From contig JAFMRN010000133.1 of the NCBI GenBank assembly GCA_017354065.1, positions 1 to 6,726 of the forward strand: 6,726 bases of DNA. The letters run 5' to 3'. This DNA comes from Solirubrobacterales bacterium. Its GTDB lineage: Bacteria > Actinomycetota > Thermoleophilia > Solirubrobacterales > Solirubrobacteraceae. The notes beneath the pieces are model-generated. The model was not told where the DNA came from. It saw only the letters and a program-made list of their open reading frames with translations, and did no database searches. Shown one piece after another: positions 1 to 5,778 of this stretch; position 1 is the stretch's first letter, and each line of letters begins with the position of its first letter. The translations under genes and the position numbers were made by a program.

Positions 1-81
1 GATGCTCGCCGCGACACCCGTGCTGGCTCGCGCGGCATCAAAAATGCCTGCAACTCGCCTAAAGCAACGCTAACGGACGGC

Positions 82-111
82 TTAGCAAGGTCTTACGCAG
101 TTTCGTACCCT
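82..111 (+). promoter_or_regulatory. Probable promoter of the glycosyltransferase gene
   Basis: A TACCCT box (106-111) fits the TANNNT -10 consensus of actinobacterial housekeeping sigma factors. It lies 8 nt before the ATG at 120. TTAGCA at 82-87 matches TTGACA at four of six positions, with an 18-nt spacer. No Shine-Dalgarno sequence precedes the ATG, so the transcript probably starts at or within a base or two of the start codon. The rest of 1-119 shows no convincing gene. It holds only a weak 5-bp hairpin (34-38 with 44-48), and could include the end of an upstream gene. This is a pattern match, not experimental evidence. Confidence 0.5.
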
Positions 112-119
112 CCGCTTGG

Positions 120-1652
120 ATGACCAGAGTGCGACGCTTTTGCGCGGCCCACCCGCTGCGCGCGATAGTTGCCGGCGCCGTCCTGGTGAACCTGTTGATC
201 GCGTGGATCTACCTGGTGTCGCGCGGGATGTGGCACCCCCACAGCGACAACCATTCCTATCTGGCTAAGGGCACGTACTTCTACCAGCACTTCGACCTGC
301 AGCCGATAGCCGGCATCCACGGGCCGGACGCCGACACCTACTGGCCCAAGACCTTCCCGCTCAGGCTCGGAAACATGCTGGGGCTCCAGCACCACGTACC
401 GGTGCCTGACACCTACTGGCCGCCGCTGTATCCGATGGCACTGGGCACCTCGCTGGAGCTGCGCCATCTGCTCAGCGGGATCATCGGCCAGCCGCTCGGC
501 CGGGCCGCATGGCCGGCGTTCTGCCTCGTGACGCTAGACGGGATCTTCAACGTGATCGGCGTCGCGTTCATCGCCAAGCGGCTGCTCGGCACGCGCGCCG
601 CGGCGATCGCGGCCTGGATCACGGCCCTGTTCCTGCCGCTCGTGCTGGTCGGCTCCTCGCTGTTCTCCGAATCGCTGCTGTTGCCGATCGAGATCTGCTG
701 GCTGAGCGCGATGATCGAGTACCGCCACCGCCCGCGCCGCCGGCTGATCGTGGCGATCGGCGTGCTGCTGGGCCTGGCGATGCTGACGCGCAGCGACTCG
801 ATAGTGCTCGCGATCCCGACGATCGCCGGTCTGTGGTTCAGCTCGCCGCTGCGCGCGGGCTGGCGGCCGGTGCTGGTGCCGTTCCTGCGCGGGCGTGTGA
901 AGGGCGGCGCCCTGGCACCGCTGGGCCGCCGGCTGTTGCCGATCGGCGTCGCACTGGTCGCCGCGTGCTGTGTGATGTCGCCGTGGTGGGCGCGCAATGA
1001 GATCGAGCTGCACCAGTTCGTGCCGCTGTCCTCCAGCTTCGGGATCACGGTGGCCGGCGAGTACAACGACTGGTCCTCTCACACCGATCCCCCCGGGCGC
1101 TTCCGCGTGCCGCTGCACATCAAGAGTGATGAGTGGATCTTCCATGACTACTACGGGAAGCTGACCGGTCAGGACACCCAGCTGCTGAACGCGGGCCTCA
1201 AGTACATAGGCCAGCATCCGGGCGCGGTGCCGACGGACTGGTTCTGGAACACGGTGCGCCTGTTCGAGCTTGACGGTCCTGGCTACAGCCAGATCTCGGC
1301 CAAGCTCGAGGGGATCCCGTACGGCTGGACGATCGCCGGCGATCTCGAGGTCTACATGTTGTTGGCGGTGCTTGTTGTGGGTGGCGTGTTGACGGCCGCG
1401 CGGCGCCTGCGCTCCCAGGTAGTCGGTGCTCGCAGCTTCCCGCACTGGATCTGGCTGGCACCGCTGGGCATGTACTTCGCCTGTGTGTTCCTCAACACCG
1501 AGACACCGCGCTTCAGGGCGCCGATAGACCCGTTCCTGATCCTGTTGGCGACCTCGGTGATCGCGCCGGCGTTCTCACGGCTCGCGATCCCCGTTCGCCG
1601 GGTTCGCGCTGCGGAGCTGCAGGGGTCGGGGCAGCCTGTTACGACCGGCTGA
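120..1652 (+). CDS. Multi-pass membrane glycosyltransferase, GT-C fold (PMT_2/ArnT-like)
   Basis: This 510-residue integral membrane protein resembles the GT-C family that moves a sugar from a polyprenyl-phosphate donor to a lipid, protein or glycan on the outer face of the membrane. An N-terminal hydrophobic helix (about 15-34) is followed by a loop with Asp43 in SDNHSYLAKG, where the family's catalytic acidic residue normally lies. Further helices run at about 135-152, 160-200, 207-240, 272-288, 411-425 and 443-485. Family-like signatures are FSES (182-185), TRSD (223-226), PWWARNEIE (288-296) followed by FVPLSSSFGI, and PRFRAPIDPFLILL near the C-terminus. The length is normal for the family. 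The ATG at 120 is chosen because a TACCCT -10 box lies 8 nt upstream and the first helix follows at once. Donor and acceptor sugars cannot be read from the sequence. An acetyltransferase gene lies downstream on the same strand and galE about 3 kb away, which fits surface glycan work but does not prove it. A polytopic protein of this superfamily without transferase activity is the main alternative. Confidence 0.82.
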   Translation: MTRVRRFCAAHPLRAIVAGAVLVNLLIAWIYLVSRGMWHPHSDNHSYLAKGTYFYQHFDLQPIAGIHGPDADTYWPKTFPLRLGNMLGLQHHVPVPDTYWPPLYPMALGTSLELRHLLSGIIGQPLGRAAWPAFCLVTLDGIFNVIGVAFIAKRLLGTRAAAIAAWITALFLPLVLVGSSLFSESLLLPIEICWLSAMIEYRHRPRRRLIVAIGVLLGLAMLTRSDSIVLAIPTIAGLWFSSPLRAGWRPVLVPFLRGRVKGGALAPLGRRLLPIGVALVAACCVMSPWWARNEIELHQFVPLSSSFGITVAGEYNDWSSHTDPPGRFRVPLHIKSDEWIFHDYYGKLTGQDTQLLNAGLKYIGQHPGAVPTDWFWNTVRLFELDGPGYSQISAKLEGIPYGWTIAGDLEVYMLLAVLVVGGVLTAARRLRSQVVGARSFPHWIWLAPLGMYFACVFLNTETPRFRAPIDPFLILLATSVIAPAFSRLAIPVRRVRAAELQGSGQPVTTG

Positions 1653-1661
1653 GCGGGCCAA

Positions 1662-1706
1662 CTCTGAGCAGGAAACTCCTCCTGAGGACGATGTTCCTGC
1701 TCGGAG
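1662..1706 (+). terminator. Strong hairpin after the glycosyltransferase gene, possible terminator
   Basis: Bases 1662-1674 pair with 1694-1706 in a 13-bp stem with one G-U wobble; the core GAGCAGGAA/TTCCTGCTC is perfect. The 19-nt loop can form a small inner hairpin (1677-1680 with 1685-1688). The stem begins 9 nt after the glycosyltransferase stop. There is no run of T after it (the next bases are CCGGGAATTCC), so it is not a classical intrinsic terminator. U-tract-less hairpin terminators are often proposed in high-GC actinobacteria. It could equally stabilise the 3' end of the message or attenuate read-through into the acetyltransferase gene. Confidence 0.45.
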
Positions 1707-1745
1707 CCGGGAATTCCGGGGAGCCCCCTGCCAAGATCAGCCGCC

Positions 1746-2345
1746 GTGCGCGACCAGCAGCTGATCCCCCGCCGGACACCGGAGTCGCGCGCGGTGACCG
1801 ACCGGGTGCAGGTCGTGATGGACCTGACCTCGCGGCTGAACGTGCTGCGCCACAGCGACGTTGATGGCCGGCGCGCGCTTTTGTCCGAGATCCTCGGGCG
1901 GCCGGTGCCGTCCGATCTGACGCTGTACCCGCCGTTCTACTGCGACTACGGCTTGGGCCTGGAGTTCGGTGAGCGGGTCTTCGTCAACCAGAACTGCTCC
2001 TTCTACGACCTCGGCGGGATCAGCATCGGCAGCCACACGATGATCGGCCCCGGGGTGGTGTTGACCACCGCCGGCCATCCGGTCGAGCCGGCCGAGCGGT
2101 TCGACGGGATCACCACCGCCCCGATCGTGATCGAGTCGAACGTGTGGATCGGCGCCAACGCGTTGATCACGCCGGGCGTCCGCGTCGGGGCGGGGTCCGT
2201 CGTGGCCGCGGGCGCCGTGGTCGCCAAGGACGTTCCGTCTGACTGCGTGGTGAGCGCTGCCGGCTTTGTGAAGCGACGGGACCTGCAGCCAAGGGGTGCT
2301 CAAATGCACGAAGCGGTCCACGGAGGAGGCGCTCGTATCGATTAA
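1746..2345 (+). CDS. Sugar O-acetyltransferase, maltose acetyltransferase/NodL type (left-handed beta-helix)
   Basis: This enzyme is expected to transfer acetyl from acetyl-CoA to a sugar hydroxyl in the cytoplasm. Residues about 15-50 form the helical N-terminal region seen before the hexapeptide domain (VVMDLTSRLN, DGRRALLSEILGR). PPFYCDYG (62-69), VFVNQNCSFYDLGGI and IGSHTMIGPGV follow. His111 in TTAGHPVEP is the expected catalytic histidine. Further hexapeptide turns are APIVIESNVWIGANALITPGVRVGAGSVVAAGAVV. About 200 residues is normal length. The GTG at 1746 keeps the conserved region up to TPESRAV. GTG at 1794, with GGAG 9 nt upstream, and ATG at 1818 are in-frame alternatives, and no start is strongly marked. 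Two oddities: the usual GxPA(K/R) segment at the C-terminus reads SAAGFVKRRDL, and residues 184-199 are encoded by a long inverted repeat, so the tail looks secondarily acquired. The substrate is unknown; the neighbouring glycosyltransferase makes a surface sugar plausible. Confidence 0.85.
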   Translation: MRDQQLIPRRTPESRAVTDRVQVVMDLTSRLNVLRHSDVDGRRALLSEILGRPVPSDLTLYPPFYCDYGLGLEFGERVFVNQNCSFYDLGGISIGSHTMIGPGVVLTTAGHPVEPAERFDGITTAPIVIESNVWIGANALITPGVRVGAGSVVAAGAVVAKDVPSDCVVSAAGFVKRRDLQPRGAQMHEAVHGGGARID

Positions 2346-2370
2346 GCGCGATTTTCGTGCATCTGAGCAC
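2296..2370. repeat. Long inverted repeat spanning the acetyltransferase stop codon
   Basis: Arms 2296-2312 and 2354-2370 are inverted copies, 16 of 17 positions complementary; the only mismatch is A2303 against C2363. The 41-nt interior contains a second perfect 5-bp hairpin (GCGCT 2329-2333 with AGCGC 2345-2349), and the TAA stop (2343-2345) sits in its loop and at the base of its arm. As RNA this makes a nested stem-loop over the last 16 codons of the gene. It may be a terminator, a 3' stabiliser, or a small palindromic insertion that extended the reading frame. No flanking target duplication is evident. Confidence 0.7.
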
Positions 2371-2396
2371 AAAGCTCGCCCCGGTCGGGAGCTTTG
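2370..2396. terminator. Hairpin between convergent acetyltransferase and tRNA genes, probable bidirectional terminator
   Basis: CAAAGCTC (2370-2377) and GAGCTTTG (2389-2396) form a perfect 8-bp stem with an 11-nt G/C-rich loop. It lies 24 nt after the acetyltransferase stop and, on the other strand, 23 nt after the tRNA 3' end, where transcription from both sides must end. Neither strand has a good T run after the stem, so efficiency is uncertain. Base 2370 is shared with the larger inverted repeat at 2296-2370, so the two structures stack or compete at that base pair. Confidence 0.55.
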
Positions 2397-2419
2397 AGCA
2401 ATTCGACACCCCCACAGAG

Positions 2420-2492
2420 AGCCGACGAGGGGACTTGAACCCCTGACCCCATCATTACGAGTGATGTGCTCTACCAGCTGAGCTACGTCGGC
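2420..2492 (-). tRNA. tRNA-Thr, anticodon CGU
   Basis: Read on the minus strand, a complete cloverleaf is visible. A perfect 7-bp acceptor stem pairs GCCGACG with CGTCGGC. The D-arm is GCTC/GAGC with an AGCTGGTA loop. The 5-bp anticodon stem CATCA/TGATG carries loop CTCGTAA, so the anticodon is CGT and decodes the ACG threonine codon. A GGGTC variable loop and the T-arm AGGGG-TTCAAGT-CCCCT follow. The discriminator base is T (position 2420) and CCA is not encoded, so it must be added after transcription. ACG is one of the threonine codons favoured in a high-GC genome. The gene lies 33 nt downstream of the RimJ-like gene on the same strand and also has its own promoter candidate. Confidence 0.96.
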
Positions 2493-2502
2493 GCGAGGTT
2501 CG

Positions 2503-2508
2503 AGTGTA
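2503..2508 (-). promoter_or_regulatory. -10 box of the tRNA-Thr promoter
   Basis: On the minus strand TACACT (read from 2508 to 2503) fits TANNNT and ends 10 nt before the first base of the mature tRNA. This would give a short 5' leader of about 3 nt for RNase P to remove. It lies in the 33-nt gap after the RimJ-like gene. No clear -35 hexamer is visible upstream, where the sequence is the end of that gene. Read-through from the holB operon is an alternative source of transcript. Confidence 0.45.
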
Positions 2509-2525
2509 TCGGCGTTGTTCGACCC

Positions 2526-3113
2526 TCAGACCGGATACCGGCTGACGTTCGGGTTGCTCGCCAGCCAGTCCTCGACCAGGATCGCCCAGCGCTCGTGATC
2601 GCGCCAGCGCCCGCCGATCTTCAGATACCGCGGGGAGAAGCCCTCGCGGTGGAACCCGGCGCCGCGCGCCAGCGCGATTGACGGCTCGTTCCCCGGCTGG
2701 ATGTTGGCCTCAACCCGGTGCAGCTCCAGGTCCAGGAACGCGGCCGCCAGCACGAGCTGGATCCCCTCGCGCATGTACCCCTGGCCGGCGAAGGGCTTGC
2801 CCGCCGCGTAACCCAGGTACGCGCTCTGGAACAAGCGGCGGACTATCTGGGAGATGTTGAAGAAGCCGACGATCGCGTCATCCTCGAGCCGGCAGACAAG
2901 CAGCGCGACGAAGTCCTCGCGGGTTGTGTCCTCCAGGTACGCGCTGAAGCGCTCGTGATCGTGCGGCGCCGAGGCCCAGGGCTTGTGGAAGGAGCGCGAG
3001 GCGCGCATCAGCGCGGTGAACTCGGCCTCATCACCGGCCGCCGGGTGCCGGATGTACACGCGCGAACCGGACCGCAGGCCCGCCGGCGCGTGCGGTGTGA
3101 CCAGATCCGTCAT
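2526..3113 (-). CDS. GNAT-family N-acetyltransferase, RimJ/RimL type
   Basis: This 195-residue protein matches the RimJ/RimL branch of the GNAT superfamily, which acetylates the N-terminal amino group of ribosomal proteins (RimJ acts on S5) using acetyl-CoA. RimJ-like landmarks appear in order: SFHKPW (41-46), NISQIVRRLFQSAYLGY (86-102), the acetyl-CoA pyrophosphate loop in KPFAGQGYM (106-114), HRVEANIQPGNEPSIALARGAGF (132-154) and GGRWRDHERWAI (167-178). The last block is typical of this branch. The length equals that of E. coli RimJ, about 194 residues as remembered. The start ATG (3113-3111) overlaps the holB stop (3112-3110) as ATGA, which fixes this start and implies translational coupling. 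Paralogues in this family acetylate other proteins, small molecules or antibiotics, so the exact substrate is not established and no gene symbol is given. Confidence 0.88.
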   Translation of the reverse strand: MTDLVTPHAPAGLRSGSRVYIRHPAAGDEAEFTALMRASRSFHKPWASAPHDHERFSAYLEDTTREDFVALLVCRLEDDAIVGFFNISQIVRRLFQSAYLGYAAGKPFAGQGYMREGIQLVLAAAFLDLELHRVEANIQPGNEPSIALARGAGFHREGFSPRYLKIGGRWRDHERWAILVEDWLASNPNVSRYPV

Positions 3114-4162
3114 AGCTCGCGGCCGATCGTGTAGGCGAGCGCCTCAAGCGCGAGCGGCTCTGAGACGTTCAGAGGCAGGTGCACGCGCGTCTCCTCCACC
3201 GCGCCGACCGCCCTCAACAAAGCCGCCGGATCCGGTCCCGCAAGCGAGCGCAAACGCTCGGGCCGGTCGACGTTGCGGACCTGTTCGCCGGCTCCCCAGC
3301 CGAGCGCGGCCAGGTCCAGCAGCCAGGTCTCGATCAGGGTCAGAACCTGGGCCAGCGCCCCCGTCTCGGTACGCCTCCGCACACGCTTGGCGCGGTCATC
3401 CCACTCCTTCTCAACCCGGCGGCGGTCCTTGCGTGAGACCACCTCGAGCTCGGCCGCGGCCTGTGCTTCGAGCTCCGCCGCGGTCCGTTCACCGCGCGCT
3501 TTGACCGCGGCGAGGACCGGCTCCCAGGGGGCTTCCAACGCCGCGCGCCCGCCCAGCACGGACACCACGAATCCCTCGGCGGCGTCCCGCAGCGCGGCCC
3601 CATCCTCAGAAGCCAGCTCGCGCGCCACGCCCGCATCCCCGAGGCTGAGCAGCGCACAGGCCTGACCCACTTCGGCGGCCAGCTGCTCCACGTCCGGCCC
3701 GTCAAAGCGCACCAGCTGACAGCGCGAGCGGATCGTCGCGACCATGTCCCCCAGGCGGTCGGTGATCAGGATGATGTGGACGAAGCTGGCGGGCTCCTCC
3801 AGGGTCTTCAGCATCCGGTTGGCCGCTTCCTCACCGAGCTGATCGGCCGACTCGATCACGAACACGCGGCGCTGTGCCTCAAACGGCGTCCGCGTCGCCG
3901 CGGCCACGACCGGACCGTCGATGTCGGCCACGAGCACCTCATGCGCACCGCTCGGCGCGACCCAGGTCAGATCCGGGTGCGCGTTGGCGAGCACCCGGGA
4001 CCTTGCTCCGTCATCACCCTCGGACAGCAGATCCGCCGCGAACTCCAGCGCCCGCTGACGCTTGCCCGCGCCCCCCGGCCCGTGGAACAGGTACGCGTGT
4101 GATGGCGCGACGGCGGACAGCATCAACGGATCGTAACCCCAGCCGGTAGGGTCAGCCAACAT
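3110..4162 (-). CDS. holB: DNA polymerase III subunit delta' (clamp loader)
   Basis: The delta' subunit is part of the gamma/tau-delta-delta' clamp loader that opens the beta sliding clamp at primed DNA. Visible elements are SHAYLFHGPGGAGKR (21-35), a P-loop with Lys34 followed by Arg instead of Thr/Ser; HPDLTWVAPSGAHEVLVADI (62-81); RTPFEAQRRVFVIESADQL (91-109), the Walker B-like strand; AANRMLKTLEEP (113-124); and the SRC motif Ser146-Arg147-Cys148. A charged helical stretch (about 215-270) leads to the C-terminal collar, ending LNVSEPLALEALAYTIGREL. No zinc-binding cysteine cluster is seen between Walker A and B, unlike many delta' and gamma proteins. The ATG at 4162 is given because the family usually has 20-30 residues before the HAYLF strand. 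It overlaps the divergent tmk start by 2 bases. Met14 (ATG at 4123) is a serious alternative, with a TACGAT -10 box 6 nt upstream; the protein would then have 337 residues. The RimJ-like gene is coupled downstream by ATGA. Confidence 0.92.
   Translation of the reverse strand: MLADPTGWGYDPLMLSAVAPSHAYLFHGPGGAGKRQRALEFAADLLSEGDDGARSRVLANAHPDLTWVAPSGAHEVLVADIDGPVVAAATRTPFEAQRRVFVIESADQLGEEAANRMLKTLEEPASFVHIILITDRLGDMVATIRSRCQLVRFDGPDVEQLAAEVGQACALLSLGDAGVARELASEDGAALRDAAEGFVVSVLGGRAALEAPWEPVLAAVKARGERTAAELEAQAAAELEVVSRKDRRRVEKEWDDRAKRVRRRTETGALAQVLTLIETWLLDLAALGWGAGEQVRNVDRPERLRSLAGPDPAALLRAVGAVEETRVHLPLNVSEPLALEALAYTIGREL
4130..4135 (-). promoter_or_regulatory. Candidate -10 box for holB
   Basis: On the minus strand TACGAT (4135 to 4130) fits TANNNT and ends 6 nt before the in-frame ATG at 4123. 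TTGGCT lies 18 nt further upstream as a weak -35. If used, the holB message would be nearly leaderless and translation would begin at Met14 of the longer reading, leaving 4124-4160 as a true intergenic region shared with tmk. The alternative is a promoter inside tmk (TACCTT, 4185 to 4180), 17 nt before the ATG at 4162. Confidence 0.4.
4147..4152 (+). promoter_or_regulatory. -10 box of tmk (leaderless type)
   Basis: TAGGGT at 4147-4152 fits TANNNT and ends 8 nt before the tmk ATG at 4161, which would put transcription start at or next to the start codon. There is no Shine-Dalgarno sequence before the ATG, and no good -35 hexamer is visible. The box lies within the longer holB reading on the opposite strand. 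Confidence 0.45.
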
Positions 4163-4805
4163 GCCGCTCTACAGCATCGAAGGTATCGACGGGACGGGAA
4201 AGAGCACGCTCGTCGCGGCGCTCGGCTTTGAGCTCGAGCGCCGCGGTGTCGACGCGCTGGTGCTTCGCGAACCGGGCGGCGTGGAGACGGCGGAGCGGAT
4301 CCGCGAGCTCGTGAAGGACCCCGGGCTGGCGGTCTCTGACCGGACCGAGGCGCTGTTGTACGCGGCGGCGCGGGCCCAGCTGATTGAGGAGCGGGTAAGG
4401 CCGGCCCTCAAGGCCGGCCGGACGGTGCTGCTGGACCGCTTTGTCGACAGCTCCCTGGCCTACCAGGGCGGCGGGCGCGAGCTGGGGGTCGACGCGATCG
4501 GCGCCTTGAACCGCTTTGCGACCGGCGGCCTGGTCCCGGACCGGACCCTGCTGTTGAGCCTGGATCCGGACGTGGCGGCAGCGCGGGCGGTGTCCCGCGG
4601 CGAGGCGCCGGACCGGCTGGAGCAGGCCGGGTCGGAGTTCTATGCCCGTGTCGCGGAGGCTTATGCGCGGCTGGCTGCGGCGGAGCCGGACCGGATCCGC
4701 GTGCTTGATGCTTCGGGCACGCCTCAGCAGCTGCTGGCGGCGGCCCTTACTGCTTTGGATATCCGTGCGGGTGATCCTGATGGAACGCCCACGCGTCGGC
4801 GATGA
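4161..4805 (+). CDS. tmk: Thymidylate kinase (dTMP kinase)
   Basis: This cytosolic enzyme phosphorylates dTMP to dTDP with ATP, an essential step to dTTP. All family landmarks are present in 214 residues, the usual size. The P-loop is EGIDGTGKST (7-16). REPGG (36-40) and the helix RTEALLYAAARAQ follow. DRF (92-94) with DSSLAYQGGGREL binds the dTMP phosphate and base. The LID region is AARAVSRGEAPDRLEQAGSEFYARVAEAY (140-168). The P-loop has no arginine and the LID has arginines, as in the bacterial type II arrangement. The last 20 or so residues (DIRAGDPDGTPTRRR) are hydrophilic and lie in the overlap with galE. The ATG is chosen because MPLYSIEGIDG is the expected N-terminus and a TAGGGT box precedes it by 8 nt. 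The gene diverges from holB, which also serves replication, and converges on galE with a 59-bp overlap. Confidence 0.97.
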   Translation: MPLYSIEGIDGTGKSTLVAALGFELERRGVDALVLREPGGVETAERIRELVKDPGLAVSDRTEALLYAAARAQLIEERVRPALKAGRTVLLDRFVDSSLAYQGGGRELGVDAIGALNRFATGGLVPDRTLLLSLDPDVAAARAVSRGEAPDRLEQAGSEFYARVAEAYARLAAAEPDRIRVLDASGTPQQLLAAALTALDIRAGDPDGTPTRRR

Positions 4806-5727
4806 TCGTCTCGATGTCGGGCTTCTGAGGGGTCCAGCCGAGCTCTGAGCGGATCTTCTGAGCGGCCGCGACAAGCTGGGGCGGATCACCGGGGCGGCGG
4901 TCCTTCTCGACGGCCGGGATCTTGCTCTGGGTTACCTGTTCCACGGCGGCGATCACCTGGCGCACGGAGAAGCCGCTGCCGTTGCCGAGGTTGTAGATCC
5001 GGTGCTGACCGGCGGTCGCGCCCTCCAGCGCCAGCAGGTGCGCGGCGGCCAGATCGTCGACGTGGATGTAATCGCGGACGGCGCTGCCGTCAGGGGTCGG
5101 ATAGTCGCTGCCGAACACGTCCACGGACTCGCGCTGGCCGAGGGCGACCTTGAGGATGTTCGGGATCAGGTGCGTTTCGGGCTCATGGTCCTCGCCGACG
5201 TGCCCGTGCGCGCCGGCGACGTTGAAGTAGCGCAGGCTGACCGCGCCGATGTCATAGGCCTTGCAGAAGTCCGTGATCGCGTGGTCGGCCGCGAGCTTGG
5301 AGGCGCCGTAGGAGTTCAGCGGCCGCGGCGGCGCCTGCTCTGAAATCGGTACCTCATCCGGCTGCCCGTAGACGGCGCAGGTGGAGGAGAACACGAGCCG
5401 CGGCACCTTGTGGGCGACCATCGCCTCCAGCAGGTTCACGGTCCCGCCGACGTTGTTCTTGTAGTAGAGGCCCGGCTCTGCCACGGACTCGGCCACCAGC
5501 GCGAGCGCGGCAAAGTGCAGCACCCCGTCAAAGCCGCCGGCCAGCGCCTTCTGTACCGCATCCGCGTCACGCAGGTCGCCGACGATCAGCTCCGCCTCCT
5601 GAGCAACGGCGTCGCGATGGCCGCGCTCGAGGTTGTCGAACACTGTCAGTTCGTGCCCGGCGGCCAGCAGGTGCCGGGAGACGATCGAGCCGATATAGCC
5701 GGCACCGCCGGTGACGAGGAGTTTCAT
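4747..5727 (-). CDS. galE: UDP-glucose 4-epimerase
   Basis: GalE interconverts UDP-glucose and UDP-galactose (some homologues also the N-acetyl forms) with tightly bound NAD, supplying galactose for glycans and the Leloir pathway. The protein has 326 residues, typical for the family. The Rossmann motif is GGAGYIG (7-13), with Asp31-Asn32 binding the adenosine ribose. FSSTCAVYG (113-121) carries the catalytic Ser/Thr, here Thr116. Tyr140 and Lys144 in YGASK complete the triad. RYFNVAGA (166-173), THLIPNIL (185-192), RDYIHVDDLAAAH (218-230) and IYNLGNGSGFSVRQVI are further family signatures. The reading frame stays open to 5931, but translation is placed at ATG 5727, because MKLLVTGGAGYIG is the normal N-terminus and a CATAAT -10 box ends 7 nt upstream. 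The nearby ATG at 5736 overlaps that box. The 3' end overlaps tmk on the opposite strand. A related nucleotide-sugar epimerase is possible but less likely. Confidence 0.95.
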   Translation of the reverse strand: MKLLVTGGAGYIGSIVSRHLLAAGHELTVFDNLERGHRDAVAQEAELIVGDLRDADAVQKALAGGFDGVLHFAALALVAESVAEPGLYYKNNVGGTVNLLEAMVAHKVPRLVFSSTCAVYGQPDEVPISEQAPPRPLNSYGASKLAADHAITDFCKAYDIGAVSLRYFNVAGAHGHVGEDHEPETHLIPNILKVALGQRESVDVFGSDYPTPDGSAVRDYIHVDDLAAAHLLALEGATAGQHRIYNLGNGSGFSVRQVIAAVEQVTQSKIPAVEKDRRPGDPPQLVAAAQKIRSELGWTPQKPDIETIIADAWAFHQDHPHGYPKQ

Positions 5728-5734
5728 GGCGCGC

Positions 5735-5740
5735 ATTATG
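5735..5740 (-). promoter_or_regulatory. -10 box of galE (leaderless type)
   Basis: On the minus strand CATAAT (5740 to 5735) matches TATAAT at five of six positions and is followed by 7 nt and then the galE ATG at 5727. Transcription would start at the start codon. No Shine-Dalgarno sequence is seen, and no strong -35 is recognisable. The intergenic region to the divergent gene at 5792 is only 64 bp, so the two promoters are back to back. Confidence 0.55.
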
Positions 5741-5778
5741 CAAGCCGCGGAACCGACCATCGCGTCAGCGGTCTGCCA

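Noticed and set aside
1..119. End of an upstream coding gene, or a divergent gene starting near position 38
   Set aside because: Several frames are open but too short to judge, and none shows recognisable sequence; left as unassigned leader.
413..1445. Long minus-strand open frames (413-1066 and 534-1445) opposite the glycosyltransferase gene
   Set aside because: They encode Arg/Ala/Gln/Pro-rich low-complexity protein without any domain, as expected of antisense frames in G/C-rich DNA. The plus-strand frame has clear membrane segments and family motifs.
2296..2492. Integration (att) site at the tRNA-Thr 3' end
   Set aside because: The tRNA is intact, no direct repeat of its 3' end is seen elsewhere in the window, and there is no integrase or phage-like gene.
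2466..2681. Plus-strand frame starting inside the tRNA gene
   Set aside because: It begins within the tRNA cloverleaf and runs opposite the RimJ-like gene; no family resemblance.
3179..4149. Plus-strand frames across holB (3179-3436, 3273-3665, 3776-4102, 3874-4149)
   Set aside because: All lie opposite a well-supported holB and show biased, domain-free translations.
4152..4889. 245-codon minus-strand frame opposite tmk
   Set aside because: Arg/Gln/Pro-rich antisense shadow; tmk on the plus strand carries every kinase motif.
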